Assembly (NCBI GenBank): GCA_022778715.1
Contig: JALFRW010000005.1
Span: forward strand, 1 to 64,000
DNA: 64,000 nt
Origin: Ezakiella sp.
GTDB lineage: Bacteria > Bacillota > Clostridia > Tissierellales > Peptoniphilaceae
Reading direction: 5' to 3'
Shown: piece after piece, positions 42,822-52,442 of the stretch
Layout of the letters: each line of letters begins with the position of its first letter
Numbering within the stretch: the stretch's first letter is position 1
Position numbers and translations under genes: made by a program
Notes under the pieces: model-generated
Seen by the model: only the letters and a program-made list of their open reading frames with translations
Told to the model about the DNA's origin: nothing
The model's database searches: none

Positions 42822-42845
42822 TTCGCGTAAACACTCTAAAATTCG

Positions 42846-42875
42846 TTGACAAATACGGATAAATAATGTTATAAT
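42846..42875 (+). promoter_or_regulatory. Promoter of the proS T-box operon
   Basis: -35 TTGACA (42846-42851), 18 bp, -10 TATAAT (42870-42875). Both hexamers are perfect consensus. Confidence 0.85.
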
Positions 42876-42881
42876 CAATTG

Positions 42882-43065
42882 GAAAGAATAGTAAATAAGA
42901 CAGTTGTCTCACAGAGAGTATTCGTTGGCTGAGAGAATATGGCACAACTTATTGAACCAACTTTTTATTTTGCTTATGGCCGGTTTGACGCGTTATAGTT
43001 TTTAGAGTATTTATTTGAGTGGTACCGCGATTATTCGCCTCAATTTTTTTGAGGCGTTTTTTTTT
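42882..43065 (+). promoter_or_regulatory. T-box riboswitch, probably proline-specific
   Basis: The leader of proS has the hallmark TGGTACCGCG at 43021-43030. Stem I elements are AGAGAG and GCTGAGAGAATATGGCAC. The terminator CGCCTCAA/TTGAGGCG (43036-43056) carries nine T. The sequence GAACCAAC in the 3' side of stem I offers CCA, a proline codon, as specifier, matching the downstream prolyl-tRNA synthetase. Uncharged tRNA-Pro would stabilise the antiterminator and switch the operon on. Confidence 0.9.
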
Positions 43066-43105
43066 ACAAAAGTATCGCGAGATTATATAATATATGGAGG
43101 TTTTC

Positions 43106-44815
43106 ATGAGATTATCACAAGCTTATATGCCTACGCTTCGTGAGGCGCCGCAAGATGCGGAAATTGTAAGTCATAAATTACTTTTAAGAGCAGGTATGAT
43201 TAGAAAAACCTGTTCCGGTGTTTACACTTTTCTTCCTCTAGGCTATCGAGTGCTAAGAAATATTGAGGAAATTGTTAGACGCAACATGGACGAGTATGGC
43301 GGACAAGAAATAATGATGAGTGTTATTCAGCCGGCTGAAATTTGGCAGGCTTCTGGCAGATGGGAAAAATACGGTCCGGAAATGTTTAAGGTTAAAGATA
43401 GAAACGGCAGAGATTTTTGCCTCGGACCGACAGCTGAAGAATATTTTACAACTCTTGTAAAAGACGAACTCACCAGTTACAAGCAACTTCCGCTAAATAT
43501 TTATCAAATTCAATTAAAGTATAGAGATGAAAAGAGACCGCGTTTTGGGCTTAATCGTTCGAGAGAATTTTTGATGAAGGACGCCTACACTTTTGATGCA
43601 ACTCCGGAGGGAATGGAGGCTTCATACAAAAACATGGAGCACTGCTATGACAGTATTTTTAATGAAATCGGTCTCGAATATGTAAAAGTGGACTCCGACT
43701 CCGGTCAAATGGGCGGCAATATGACAATTGAATATCAAGCTCTTGCAGACACCGGCGAAGGTGCTCTTTTCTACACCGACAACTATAAGTTTGCGGCAAC
43801 AGATGAAAAGTGCGAAGTAGTTTATGAAGTTAAAAACAAAGATGATGCCATGAAGGAAAAAGAAGCAGTAAAAACTCCGAATTGCAAGACGATTGAAGAT
43901 GTTGCAAATTTCCTCGGTAAAGATAAAAGCGAATGTGTTAAAGCAATTGCTCTAAAGGCACGCGATGAAAAATTCTTTGTGTTCATTCCCGGCGACAGAG
44001 AACTAAACATGACGAAGTTTGTGAACTATGCAGGAGTAAACGATTACGACGTAGAAATGATGGACGACGAAACAATCCTTGCTTCAGGAAGTGTCCCCGG
44101 ATTTATGGGACCATTTAATTTGGAAGGCCGCGTGATTTTGGACAAGCGTTTAACTGAAATGAAAAACATGGTGGTTGGTGCAAATGAGGTTGATGCCCAT
44201 TTTGTAAATGTCAACTATAAAAGAGATTTTGACGGCGAAATTGCAGGCGACCTTTTGATGGCCCAAGTTGGAGATATGGCACCGGACGGCAGCGGCGAGC
44301 TAAAGATGCGCCGCGGAATTGAAGTTGGGCAAATTTTTGGACTCGGCACAAAGTATTCAGAAAGTTTGGGCGCGGGGTTTCTGGACGAAAACGGAGTAAA
44401 AAAACCATTCTGGATGGGCAGTTACGGCGTTGGAATTTCAAGAACCATTACGGCAATTATTGAACAAAACTATGACGAGTTTGGAATAATTTGGCCAATA
44501 AACATCGCCCCATACGAAGTGATTATAACCGTTGTAAACACGGCCGATGAAGCACAGGTGAAAGTGGCTGAAGATTTGTACAAAGAACTCTCAAGAGATT
44601 TCACAGTTTTAATTGACGACAGAAAAGAACGTGCCGGAGTTAAATTCAACGACCGTGACCTGATTGGCATTCCACTAAGAATTACAGTTGGAAAAGGCGT
44701 TTTGGAAGACAAAGTTGAATTTTCGCTTAGAAAAACTCCGAAGGATCGAGAAGATATAAAGACCGAAGAGGTTTTAAATAGATTATTAGAAGAAAGGAGA
44801 ATTTTATGTCAGTAA
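43106..44815 (+). CDS. proS: Prolyl-tRNA synthetase (bacterial type)
   Basis: A 569-residue class II synthetase with the inserted editing domain of bacterial ProRS (about 230-390). N-terminal MRLSQAYMPTLREAP and RAGMIRKTCSGVYTFLPLGYRV, motif 2 region KYRDEKRPRFGLNRSREFLMKDAYTF and motif 3 YGVGISRTITAIIEQ are visible. GGAGG precedes the chosen ATG; a nearer ATG upstream contains the ribosome binding site itself. Controlled by the T-box. Overlaps gltX by 10 bp. Confidence 0.96.
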   Translation: MRLSQAYMPTLREAPQDAEIVSHKLLLRAGMIRKTCSGVYTFLPLGYRVLRNIEEIVRRNMDEYGGQEIMMSVIQPAEIWQASGRWEKYGPEMFKVKDRNGRDFCLGPTAEEYFTTLVKDELTSYKQLPLNIYQIQLKYRDEKRPRFGLNRSREFLMKDAYTFDATPEGMEASYKNMEHCYDSIFNEIGLEYVKVDSDSGQMGGNMTIEYQALADTGEGALFYTDNYKFAATDEKCEVVYEVKNKDDAMKEKEAVKTPNCKTIEDVANFLGKDKSECVKAIALKARDEKFFVFIPGDRELNMTKFVNYAGVNDYDVEMMDDETILASGSVPGFMGPFNLEGRVILDKRLTEMKNMVVGANEVDAHFVNVNYKRDFDGEIAGDLLMAQVGDMAPDGSGELKMRRGIEVGQIFGLGTKYSESLGAGFLDENGVKKPFWMGSYGVGISRTITAIIEQNYDEFGIIWPINIAPYEVIITVVNTADEAQVKVAEDLYKELSRDFTVLIDDRKERAGVKFNDRDLIGIPLRITVGKGVLEDKVEFSLRKTPKDREDIKTEEVLNRLLEERRILCQ

Positions 44816-46260
44816 GATTGCGTTTTGCTCCGTCACCAACGGGGTGGCTCCACATTGGAGGACTTAGAACGGCTTTATTTAACTATTTATATGCAAAGAA
44901 AATGGGCGGTGAATTCATTTTAAGAATTGAGGACACCGACAGAACGCGTTATGTTGAAGGGGCGATTGAAAATCTTTTGGACGCTCTAAAATGGAGTGGC
45001 ATCGAAAACGACGAAGGGCCGAAGATTATTGACGGCGAGTTAAAAGAAGTGGGCGACTATGGACCATACATTCAATCCAACCGACTTCCGCTATACAAAA
45101 AATATGTAGACGAACTCATTGAAAAAGGGGCTGCGTACTACTGTTTCTGCGACAAAGAAAGACTTGATTCAATTAGGGCGCAAAGAGAAGCAAAGGGGCT
45201 TATTCCAAGGTATGACGGATTTTGTCGCTCAATTCCGCTTGAAGAAGCAAAAAAACGCGTTGAAGCCGGAGAACCTTATGTTGTAAGATTAAAATTAAAC
45301 AAACATGAAGATGTAAAATTTCATGATTTAGTTCGCGGCGACATTACGATTAACACCGACGATATGGACGACCAAGTGCTTTTAAAGAGCGACGGATTTC
45401 CGACATATCACATGGCAGTTGTCGTAGACGACCATTTGATGGGCGTTACACACATTGTGCGTGGTGAAGAATGGCTCCCGTCCACTCCAAAACATGTGCT
45501 ATTATATAAAGCGCTTGGCTGGGAAACCCCAACATACGTTCATCTCCCAACCGTTTTAAATAAATCCAGAAAGAAACTTTCAAAAAGAGAAGGCGATGTA
45601 GCAGTTGGTGACTTTAGAAAAGCGGGCTACTTGCCGGATGCTTTAATAAATTTCCTGGCTCTTATCGGCTGGAGTCCGGACACCACAGAAGAAATTATGA
45701 ATATGGACACCATGATAAAAGAATTTAGTTTTGAAAGAGTTTCAAAGACAGGCGGAATTTTCGATTTGGACAAACTAAACTGGATGAATGCACACTATAT
45801 TAGAAATAAAGAAAATTCGGAACTTTTGGATCTTGCAATTCCATTTATGGAAGAAGAGATCGGACTTGCAAAAGAAGAAATTTTAGCAAATCGCGAATAT
45901 TATGAAATCATGATGGAGGCGGTGAAGGAAGACTGCGACACTTTAAGAGTGCTTGCAAACAAATGCAAAATGTTTACCGAAGATGAAATCACCTATGACG
46001 AAGACACCAAAGAATGGCTTGAAAGTGAAGATCTGCCGAAATTAAAAGATGGCATAAAAGAACTCCTTCAAGACAGAGAAATGGACCTCGAATATGCGGG
46101 CGAATTTATGAAACTCTTAAAAGAAAAAACCGGAGTAAAGGGCAAGGCTTTGTTTATGCCGGTTAGATCACTTCTCACCGGAAAAGCAAAGGGTCCGGAC
46201 TTTGTGCACGTACTATATTTACTTGGCAAAGACAAAATCGAAAAGAGGATTGAAGCCTAA
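44806..46260 (+). CDS. gltX: Glutamyl-tRNA synthetase
   Basis: A 484-residue class I synthetase. RFAPSPTGWLHIGGLRTALFNYL holds the HIGH-type motif at 16-19. KKLSKREGD is the KMSKS equivalent. Cys-containing YYCFCDKERL lies where the zinc-like region sits. It charges tRNA-Glu and possibly tRNA-Gln if an amidotransferase exists elsewhere. Good ribosome binding site AAAGGAG. Overlap with proS implies T-box control of both. Confidence 0.95.
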   Translation: MSVRLRFAPSPTGWLHIGGLRTALFNYLYAKKMGGEFILRIEDTDRTRYVEGAIENLLDALKWSGIENDEGPKIIDGELKEVGDYGPYIQSNRLPLYKKYVDELIEKGAAYYCFCDKERLDSIRAQREAKGLIPRYDGFCRSIPLEEAKKRVEAGEPYVVRLKLNKHEDVKFHDLVRGDITINTDDMDDQVLLKSDGFPTYHMAVVVDDHLMGVTHIVRGEEWLPSTPKHVLLYKALGWETPTYVHLPTVLNKSRKKLSKREGDVAVGDFRKAGYLPDALINFLALIGWSPDTTEEIMNMDTMIKEFSFERVSKTGGIFDLDKLNWMNAHYIRNKENSELLDLAIPFMEEEIGLAKEEILANREYYEIMMEAVKEDCDTLRVLANKCKMFTEDEITYDEDTKEWLESEDLPKLKDGIKELLQDREMDLEYAGEFMKLLKEKTGVKGKALFMPVRSLLTGKAKGPDFVHVLYLLGKDKIEKRIEA

Positions 46261-47861
46261 TGAAAAAAGCACTCGTGTTATTGCTTGTGATTTTTACAAT
46301 ATTTGTCACGGGCTGCAAAAAGACAGAAGTTTCCCTCTATCCGGTTCTTAAATACGATGACCATAAAGCAGGATACGCTTTTATGGACAAACAAGGCGAA
46401 ATACAAATTGACAGTCGATTTGACGATGTGCTCTTAAATTTTAATGATGCTTACGCAATTGTACTAGCCGACAAAAAAGTTGAAATCATAGATAAAACGG
46501 GCACTGTTGTACTGGACGGCATAGACAGCGTTTACCAAATAAAGGAAACTCAAGCGATTGTAAAGCGTGGCGAAAAAACGGAACTTGTGGATTTAACCAC
46601 AAAAGAAATTCTCATGAGCTACGATTACATTGCATTTGGCGAAAATGGAATTTACGCTTATATGGATGGCGGCAAGTGGGGATATCGCGATTTGAGCGGA
46701 GAAAAAAAACTCGCACCTCAATTTGACGAAGCATTCCCGTTTGGGGAAAATGCCGCTGTTGCCACAAAAGAGAATAAGTCATTTATAATCGACAAAAAAT
46801 TAAATATCAGTGACGCCCCATTTACCGAAAGCTACAAAATTAACGAAGATACAATTTTAGCTAAAATGGACGACAAACAAATTTTAACCGATTTAAACGG
46901 CAAGGTTATTAATGACAATTTGGCAGGAGATTTGACAGAAGTTTACGGCGATTTGTACTCCGCATTCCAAAGAGTGGACGGAGTTTTGGTGAAAAAAGTT
47001 TTCAATAAAAACGGAAAACCCGTGAGCGATGAAAACTTTAGTGACGTAAGACTTTTGGGTCACGGTTTTTTTGCCGGCAAACTGGACGCAGGATTTGCAC
47101 TATTTAGTGAAGATTCAGGCCGTCTTACGGACTATAAATACGATTATTTAAATTCAGATAACTTTGACAAAAAACTCGATAAAAAAATCGGTTCAATAAC
47201 AGGGGTTCGTGAAAACACCGCCTACTCAATCAATAAAAACGGAGAAGAAAAATATAAAGTTGCAGAAAACGCGGAATCAATTATTTTGGACAGGGACACG
47301 TTTATCGTTCAAAACGAGCTGAATACACGATATATTTCTCCTGAAATGAAAGTGATTGCCGTTAGTCCAAAGGTGGAATACGACGGCGACTTCAGATTTT
47401 TAACCGACATTGAAAATGAAAAGAACTACCCGTTTGTGATTCACAAATACACAAACGATATTTTGAACAATTCGATAAAAAAAGCAGTGGATAAAATCAC
47501 GACAGAAGAAAACACTCGTTTTAACAAAAAGATCAGCGGCGACATTTTGTATTTCACGCTGAAAACCGAACGTGCAGAATATCCGTTTATGGCGGACATC
47601 AATTCCGGCAAAGAGGTCGAGGCGGGCGATCTGTTTAAGGATCCGAAAGTGATGGACGAAATTATCGAAGAGAAAAAAGCAGAAGAAAATATTAAGGGTG
47701 ACGTAAAGCTCGTTTCATTTTCGTATGATGACGATTTTAAATTTGTGCTAAGGAGCGATAAAGAGTATTTTATCACGATGGACAAAGCGGAGCTTGACCG
47801 ATATATAAACGTGGAAGGCAGCTTTTTTAAAAGTTTGTACAAACCGGTCGTGAACAAGTAG
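46260..47861 (+). CDS. Lipoprotein with WG repeats and a C-terminal DUF3298-like domain
   Basis: A 533-residue lipoprotein whose lipobox FVTGC gives Cys19. Degenerate WG repeats follow, each with a bulky-Gly turn and a following basic/aspartate strand, for example GYAFMDKQGEIQIDSRFDDV and GKWGYRDLSGEKKLAPQFDEA. The C-terminal 130 residues, with NSGKEVEAGDLFKD and DKEYFITMDKAEL, resemble DUF3298/RsiV-like domains. It likely sits on the outer face of the membrane. Its ATG overlaps the gltX stop. Its link to translation genes is unclear. Confidence 0.75.
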   Translation: MKKALVLLLVIFTIFVTGCKKTEVSLYPVLKYDDHKAGYAFMDKQGEIQIDSRFDDVLLNFNDAYAIVLADKKVEIIDKTGTVVLDGIDSVYQIKETQAIVKRGEKTELVDLTTKEILMSYDYIAFGENGIYAYMDGGKWGYRDLSGEKKLAPQFDEAFPFGENAAVATKENKSFIIDKKLNISDAPFTESYKINEDTILAKMDDKQILTDLNGKVINDNLAGDLTEVYGDLYSAFQRVDGVLVKKVFNKNGKPVSDENFSDVRLLGHGFFAGKLDAGFALFSEDSGRLTDYKYDYLNSDNFDKKLDKKIGSITGVRENTAYSINKNGEEKYKVAENAESIILDRDTFIVQNELNTRYISPEMKVIAVSPKVEYDGDFRFLTDIENEKNYPFVIHKYTNDILNNSIKKAVDKITTEENTRFNKKISGDILYFTLKTERAEYPFMADINSGKEVEAGDLFKDPKVMDEIIEEKKAEENIKGDVKLVSFSYDDDFKFVLRSDKEYFITMDKAELDRYINVEGSFFKSLYKPVVNK

Positions 47862-47869
47862 GTGAAAAT

Positions 47870-49204
47870 TTGAACGATTATCTGACAGGAATTATTAAAA
47901 CTCTCGAATTTAATAAAAAAACAACGATTATTTCCGACGGAAAAAAATATATTTCAAAAGGCGGACTTCCAAAAGAAGAAGTCGCTTTTTACAGAAAGAG
48001 AAAAAATAATGCGGTGATTACCGAAGTTTTAAATTCGCCTTATGAGAAGACGTCGGTCTGCGGTGCGGAAAAAAGATGCGGAGGCTGTTATTTTGCAGAA
48101 ATCGGCTATGACGACGAAGCAAAGATTAAATCCGATGAAATAAATCGAATGTTTGCTGAAGTTGCGGAGCGTGACGGAACGGAAATTTTACCGCTTCACA
48201 CTCCAAAAACCGCTCGAAAATATCGAAACAAAATGGAATACACTTTCGGCAACGAAGTAAAAGGCGGCGACCTGAGGCTGGGACTTCACGAAAAAAATAT
48301 GTTTCACAATATTGTGGAATGCGAAAATTGCATATTGGTACCGGACGACATGACGACAATTCGCCGCGAGATTAGAAAGTATTTTGAAGAAAAAAATTTC
48401 AGCTTTTTTTATAAAAATACTAAAACTGGATTTTTACGCCACTGTGTGATAAGACATTCTGTGGCGGACGATGAATACCTCATAAACATTATCACCACGA
48501 GTGCACAGACCCTTCCGGAAGACTTTGTTCGGAAAATGCTTGCGGTTAATGAGAAAATAAACGGGAAGATTGTTTCGATTTATCACACTTTAAACGACTC
48601 CGTAAGCGACGCCGTGATAAATGAAAAGCTCACGCTTCTTTACGGCAGGGAGAGTCTGAACGAAGAGCTGAACGGTTTAAAATTTAACGTGGGACCGTTT
48701 TCATTTTTCCAAACGAACACCGAAGCGGCGGAAGAACTCTATTCTTACGTGAAAGAAAATATGGACGAAGTGGACACACTTTGGGATTTGTATGCCGGCA
48801 GTGCCGTGATCGGACAAATTTTATCCGACTCGGCAAAAAAAGTGATAAGCGTGGAGATAAATCCGGAAAATATTAAGGACGCACGTGACACCATTTTAAG
48901 AAACGGCATAAAAAATGTGAAAGTGATTGAAAGGGATTGCAAACAGTTTGTAAAAGAAACGGACGAAAAGGCGGATTTAATTGTGATTGATCCGCCGAGA
49001 GCCGGCATTCACAAAGACGTTGTGAAAGCGTTGGATTTAAGCGGCGTGAAAAAAATCATCTATGTAAGCTGCAATCCGGTCACTTTAAAAAATGATTTGC
49101 TCGCATTCGAAAATTATCGGGTAAAGAGCATAAAATGTTTCAACAATTTTGCCGGCACTTTAAATATAGAAACTGTTGCTGTTTTAGAAAATAAATCAAT
49201 TTAA
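47870..49204 (+). CDS. 23S rRNA (uracil-5-)-methyltransferase, RlmCD/TrmA family
   Basis: A 444-residue SAM-dependent m5U methyltransferase. The Fe-S cluster region CGAEKRCGGC is near 60. GPFSFFQTNTEAAEELY, DLYAGSAVIGQ (motif I), VIDPPRAGIH and the catalytic YVSCNPVTL follow. Gram-positive homologues modify U747 and/or U1939 of 23S rRNA. The N-terminal TRAM domain seems reduced. Start is TTG at 47870 after AGGTGAAAA. Exact rRNA site cannot be told. Confidence 0.85.
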   Translation: MNDYLTGIIKTLEFNKKTTIISDGKKYISKGGLPKEEVAFYRKRKNNAVITEVLNSPYEKTSVCGAEKRCGGCYFAEIGYDDEAKIKSDEINRMFAEVAERDGTEILPLHTPKTARKYRNKMEYTFGNEVKGGDLRLGLHEKNMFHNIVECENCILVPDDMTTIRREIRKYFEEKNFSFFYKNTKTGFLRHCVIRHSVADDEYLINIITTSAQTLPEDFVRKMLAVNEKINGKIVSIYHTLNDSVSDAVINEKLTLLYGRESLNEELNGLKFNVGPFSFFQTNTEAAEELYSYVKENMDEVDTLWDLYAGSAVIGQILSDSAKKVISVEINPENIKDARDTILRNGIKNVKVIERDCKQFVKETDEKADLIVIDPPRAGIHKDVVKALDLSGVKKIIYVSCNPVTLKNDLLAFENYRVKSIKCFNNFAGTLNIETVAVLENKSI

Positions 49205-49217
49205 AAAAGGAGAAAGT

Positions 49218-51134
49218 ATGAGAGAAAGTTATTATGTGACCACTCCGATTTATTATCCTAGTGGTAATTTGCATATTGGACACACATATACCACAATTGT
49301 GGCGGACGTTATAAAGCGATTTAAAAAACTCGAAGGAAATGATGTATTTTTTGTAACGGGAACCGATGAGCACGGACAAAAAATCGCAGAAGCTGCAAAA
49401 AAATCCGGACTCGCTCCAATTGAATTTACAGATAGAATTGTGGAAACCACAAAAAAACTTTGGGATTCATTAAATATCGAATACGACCGGTTTGAACGTA
49501 CCACTTCAAAAACTCACGAAGAAACCGTGCAAAAAGTGGTCGAAAAATTATACGAACAGGGCGACATCTACAAGGCAAAATACGAAGGACTGTACTGCGT
49601 GCCGTGTGAAGCTTATTTCACGGAGTCGCAGGCAATTGACGGACACATCTGTCCCGATTGTCACCGCGAACTACAAAAAAGAGAAGAAGAAAGCTACTTC
49701 TTCAAAATTTCAAAATATCAAGACAGAATTATTGATTATATTAAAACGGCCGACATCGAGCCTGCATATATCAAGGACGAAATCATAAATGGATTTTTAA
49801 AAGACGGGTTACAAGATTTGTCCATTTCAAGAACTGCAATCGACTGGGGAATAAAAGTGCCGTTTGATGAGAAACACGTGGTGTATGTTTGGGTGGATGC
49901 GCTAATTTGTTATCTTTCAGGCATAGGCTATTTAAGAGATGAAGAACTCTTTAACAAATTCTGGCCATGCGATTTACACCTTGTGGGAAGAGAAATCGTG
50001 AGATTTCACATAGTTATATGGCCTGCGATTTTGATGGCTCTTGGGCTTGAACTTCCTAAAAAAGTGTTTGCGCACGGCTGGATATTGTTTGACAATGATA
50101 AAATGAGCAAGAGCAAGGGAAATGTTTATTATCCGGAACCAATTATCGAAACTTTGGGCGCAGACACATTGAGATATTTCATTTTGCGTGAATTTTCTTT
50201 TGGCAGCGACGGCAACTTTACAATCGACAAATTAGTTCAAAGATACAATTCAGACCTCGTAAACGACCTTGGAAATCTCGTTTCCAGAACGCTTGCGATG
50301 GTTGAAAAATATTTTGACGGAATTGTGCCGGAAATTGGGAAAGCGGAAGCGCTTGACGGAGAAATCGATGCTGAAATTGAAAGAGCAAAAGAAGCCTTCT
50401 ATGCAGAGATGAATGATTTAAAATTCAATTTCGCACTTGAAGATGTGTTTAAATTAATTCGCCGTTCCAACAGATATATTGACGAAACCGAACCGTGGAA
50501 TCTTGCAAAATCTGACACGGAAAGACTAAAGACAGTGCTTTATAAGCTCAGCCTTGCAATTGTGGAAGCCGCAAAAATGCTTGAACCGATTATGCCAGCC
50601 ACAACTGAAAAGATTTATGAAAAATATAACATCAAAAACAGTTTTGAATTTAAAAGCGGTCTAAAAGTCAACAAAGGCGAAAATCTTTTCAATCGTGCAG
50701 ACTCCGATATGACGGAAAAAATCAGTCAAATCAACAAAGAGCTCTTTGAAAGACGCCAAAAGGAAATTGGAAATGCTCCAAAAACTTCTGAAAAAGTGCT
50801 TGAAAAAAAAGCAGAAATTGAATTTGCAGATTTCGACAAATGTGACCTTAGAGTCGGCAAAATTATAGAGGTAAAGCCACATGAAAATGCAAATAAACTC
50901 TATGTACTAAAGGTTGACATCGGCGGAGAAATTCGCACAATCGTATCGGCTCTGAGAGAACACTTCAAAGAAGAGGAACTCTTAAACAAAGAAGTGGTCA
51001 TGATTATAAATATTAAACCGGTGAACCTTCGCGGAGTACAGTCAAATGGAATGGTGCTTGCAGCCGAAAAGAACGGCAAGCTTACTTTGTTAAAACCGTG
51101 GGACGAAGGATTCACGGGAGCAGGAATAAGATAA
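49218..51134 (+). CDS. metG: Methionyl-tRNA synthetase
   Basis: A 638-residue class I synthetase. YYPSGNLHIGH has the HIGH motif at 19-22. The zinc knuckle is CVPCEAYFTESQ...CPDC, and KMSKS is at 295-299. The C-terminal tRNA-binding EMAP domain (about 535-638) has DLRVGKIIEVKPHENANKLY. Ribosome binding site AAAAGGAG. Its TAA overlaps the ATG of tatD, the usual metG-tatD pairing. Confidence 0.96.
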   Translation: MRESYYVTTPIYYPSGNLHIGHTYTTIVADVIKRFKKLEGNDVFFVTGTDEHGQKIAEAAKKSGLAPIEFTDRIVETTKKLWDSLNIEYDRFERTTSKTHEETVQKVVEKLYEQGDIYKAKYEGLYCVPCEAYFTESQAIDGHICPDCHRELQKREEESYFFKISKYQDRIIDYIKTADIEPAYIKDEIINGFLKDGLQDLSISRTAIDWGIKVPFDEKHVVYVWVDALICYLSGIGYLRDEELFNKFWPCDLHLVGREIVRFHIVIWPAILMALGLELPKKVFAHGWILFDNDKMSKSKGNVYYPEPIIETLGADTLRYFILREFSFGSDGNFTIDKLVQRYNSDLVNDLGNLVSRTLAMVEKYFDGIVPEIGKAEALDGEIDAEIERAKEAFYAEMNDLKFNFALEDVFKLIRRSNRYIDETEPWNLAKSDTERLKTVLYKLSLAIVEAAKMLEPIMPATTEKIYEKYNIKNSFEFKSGLKVNKGENLFNRADSDMTEKISQINKELFERRQKEIGNAPKTSEKVLEKKAEIEFADFDKCDLRVGKIIEVKPHENANKLYVLKVDIGGEIRTIVSALREHFKEEELLNKEVVMIINIKPVNLRGVQSNGMVLAAEKNGKLTLLKPWDEGFTGAGIR

Positions 51135-51901
51135 TGTTGGAATTTATTGATGCACATGCGCATTATGACGACGAAATGTACGAAGAGGACAGAGATGAAA
51201 TTATAAAATCTCAGTTTGAAAACGGGGTAATTGCAATTGTAAATGCGTCAAGCGATGTGATCACGTCAAAGAAGTCGGTGGAACTTGCAAATAAATACGA
51301 GAAAATTTATGCGGTGATTGGAACTCATCCGCACGAAGCAAAAGATTTTAAAGACGAAGATATAGAAATTTATAAAGAACTTTTAAAAAAACCGAAAGTG
51401 GTCGCAGTAGGTGAATGCGGACTTGACTACCACTATGATTTTTCAGACAGAGACACTCAAAAAAGAGTGTTTCACCGAATGATTGCATTTGCGAACGAAG
51501 AAAAAAAGCCGCTTGTAATTCACTCGCGAGAAGCCGTGGAAGACACCGTGAATATGCTGAAGACTTTGAGAAGTGGCGATAAAACTTTGATTCACTGTTT
51601 TACCGGCGCAAAAGAAGTGGCAAAAATTTACCTCGATATGGGATACTACCTTTCAATCGGAGGCGCAGTCACTTTTAAAAACGCAAGACATGTTGTGGAA
51701 TCTGTGGCGTACGCACCGCTTGAGAGGCTAATGCTTGAAACGGACGCGCCATATATGACGCCGGTGCCATTTCGTGGTAAAAGAAATCTTTCGATTTATA
51801 TAAACTATGTGATCACGAGAATTGCGGAAATAAAAAACATTTCAAAAGAAGAAGTGGCAAGAGTGACTACGCAAAATGCAAGGGAATTTTATGGAATATA
51901 A
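51134..51901 (+). CDS. tatD: TatD-family metal-dependent DNase
   Basis: A 255-residue TIM-barrel hydrolase. Metal ligands appear in IDAHAHYDD, VGECGLDYHYDFSD, LVIHSREA, IHCFTGA and LETDAPYMTP. It acts as a 3'-5' exonuclease or in cleanup of DNA/RNA. The ATG at 51134 shares a base with the metG stop. It overlaps rnmV by 11 bp. Confidence 0.92.
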   Translation: MLEFIDAHAHYDDEMYEEDRDEIIKSQFENGVIAIVNASSDVITSKKSVELANKYEKIYAVIGTHPHEAKDFKDEDIEIYKELLKKPKVVAVGECGLDYHYDFSDRDTQKRVFHRMIAFANEEKKPLVIHSREAVEDTVNMLKTLRSGDKTLIHCFTGAKEVAKIYLDMGYYLSIGGAVTFKNARHVVESVAYAPLERLMLETDAPYMTPVPFRGKRNLSIYINYVITRIAEIKNISKEEVARVTTQNAREFYGI

Positions 51902-52442
51902 AACTATAAAAGAAGTTATAATCGTGGAAGGAAAGGACGACATCACAAAGCTAAGCGAAGGCATAAACGGCACAATCGTGCAAACGGGAGGCATCCACAT
52001 TAGTAAAACGAAGATGGAAGAGATAAAAGCTCTCACAAAAAATCGCGGTGCAATTATTTTAACCGACCCCGACCACGCCGGAAACGTGATTAGAGAAAAG
52101 CTTATAAAAAACCTTGACTGCCCGATAAAAATTGCATATCTGAAACGAAAGCTGGCGATTAAAAACGGCGATATCGGAGTGGAAAACGCAGACATTGCAG
52201 ACATTATCGAGGCGATAAACAATGCACGTCCAACCTATATCGATGCGAAGAAATCTTTTGACGAAAAATTTTTGTTTGACAACAAACTCACGGGATTTCC
52301 GGATTCCAAAAAGAGGAGGGAATTTTTGTCGGAAAAACTCAATTTGGGCGAACCGAACGCCAAAGCGCTTCTAAAAAGGCTCAACAATTTTGAAATAGAA
52401 AAAGGCGAAGTGCTTGAAATTTTGGAGGAATATCGTGGATAG
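51891..52442 (+). CDS. rnmV: Ribonuclease M5
   Basis: A 183-residue Toprim nuclease that matures 5S rRNA. Toprim residues occur in IIVEGKDD and ILTDPDHAG. The C-terminal LNLGEPNAKALLKRLNNFEI is typical. Order tatD-rnmV-rsmA is conserved in Bacillota. It overlaps tatD and rsmA. Confidence 0.92.
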   Translation: MEYKTIKEVIIVEGKDDITKLSEGINGTIVQTGGIHISKTKMEEIKALTKNRGAIILTDPDHAGNVIREKLIKNLDCPIKIAYLKRKLAIKNGDIGVENADIADIIEAINNARPTYIDAKKSFDEKFLFDNKLTGFPDSKKRREFLSEKLNLGEPNAKALLKRLNNFEIEKGEVLEILEEYRG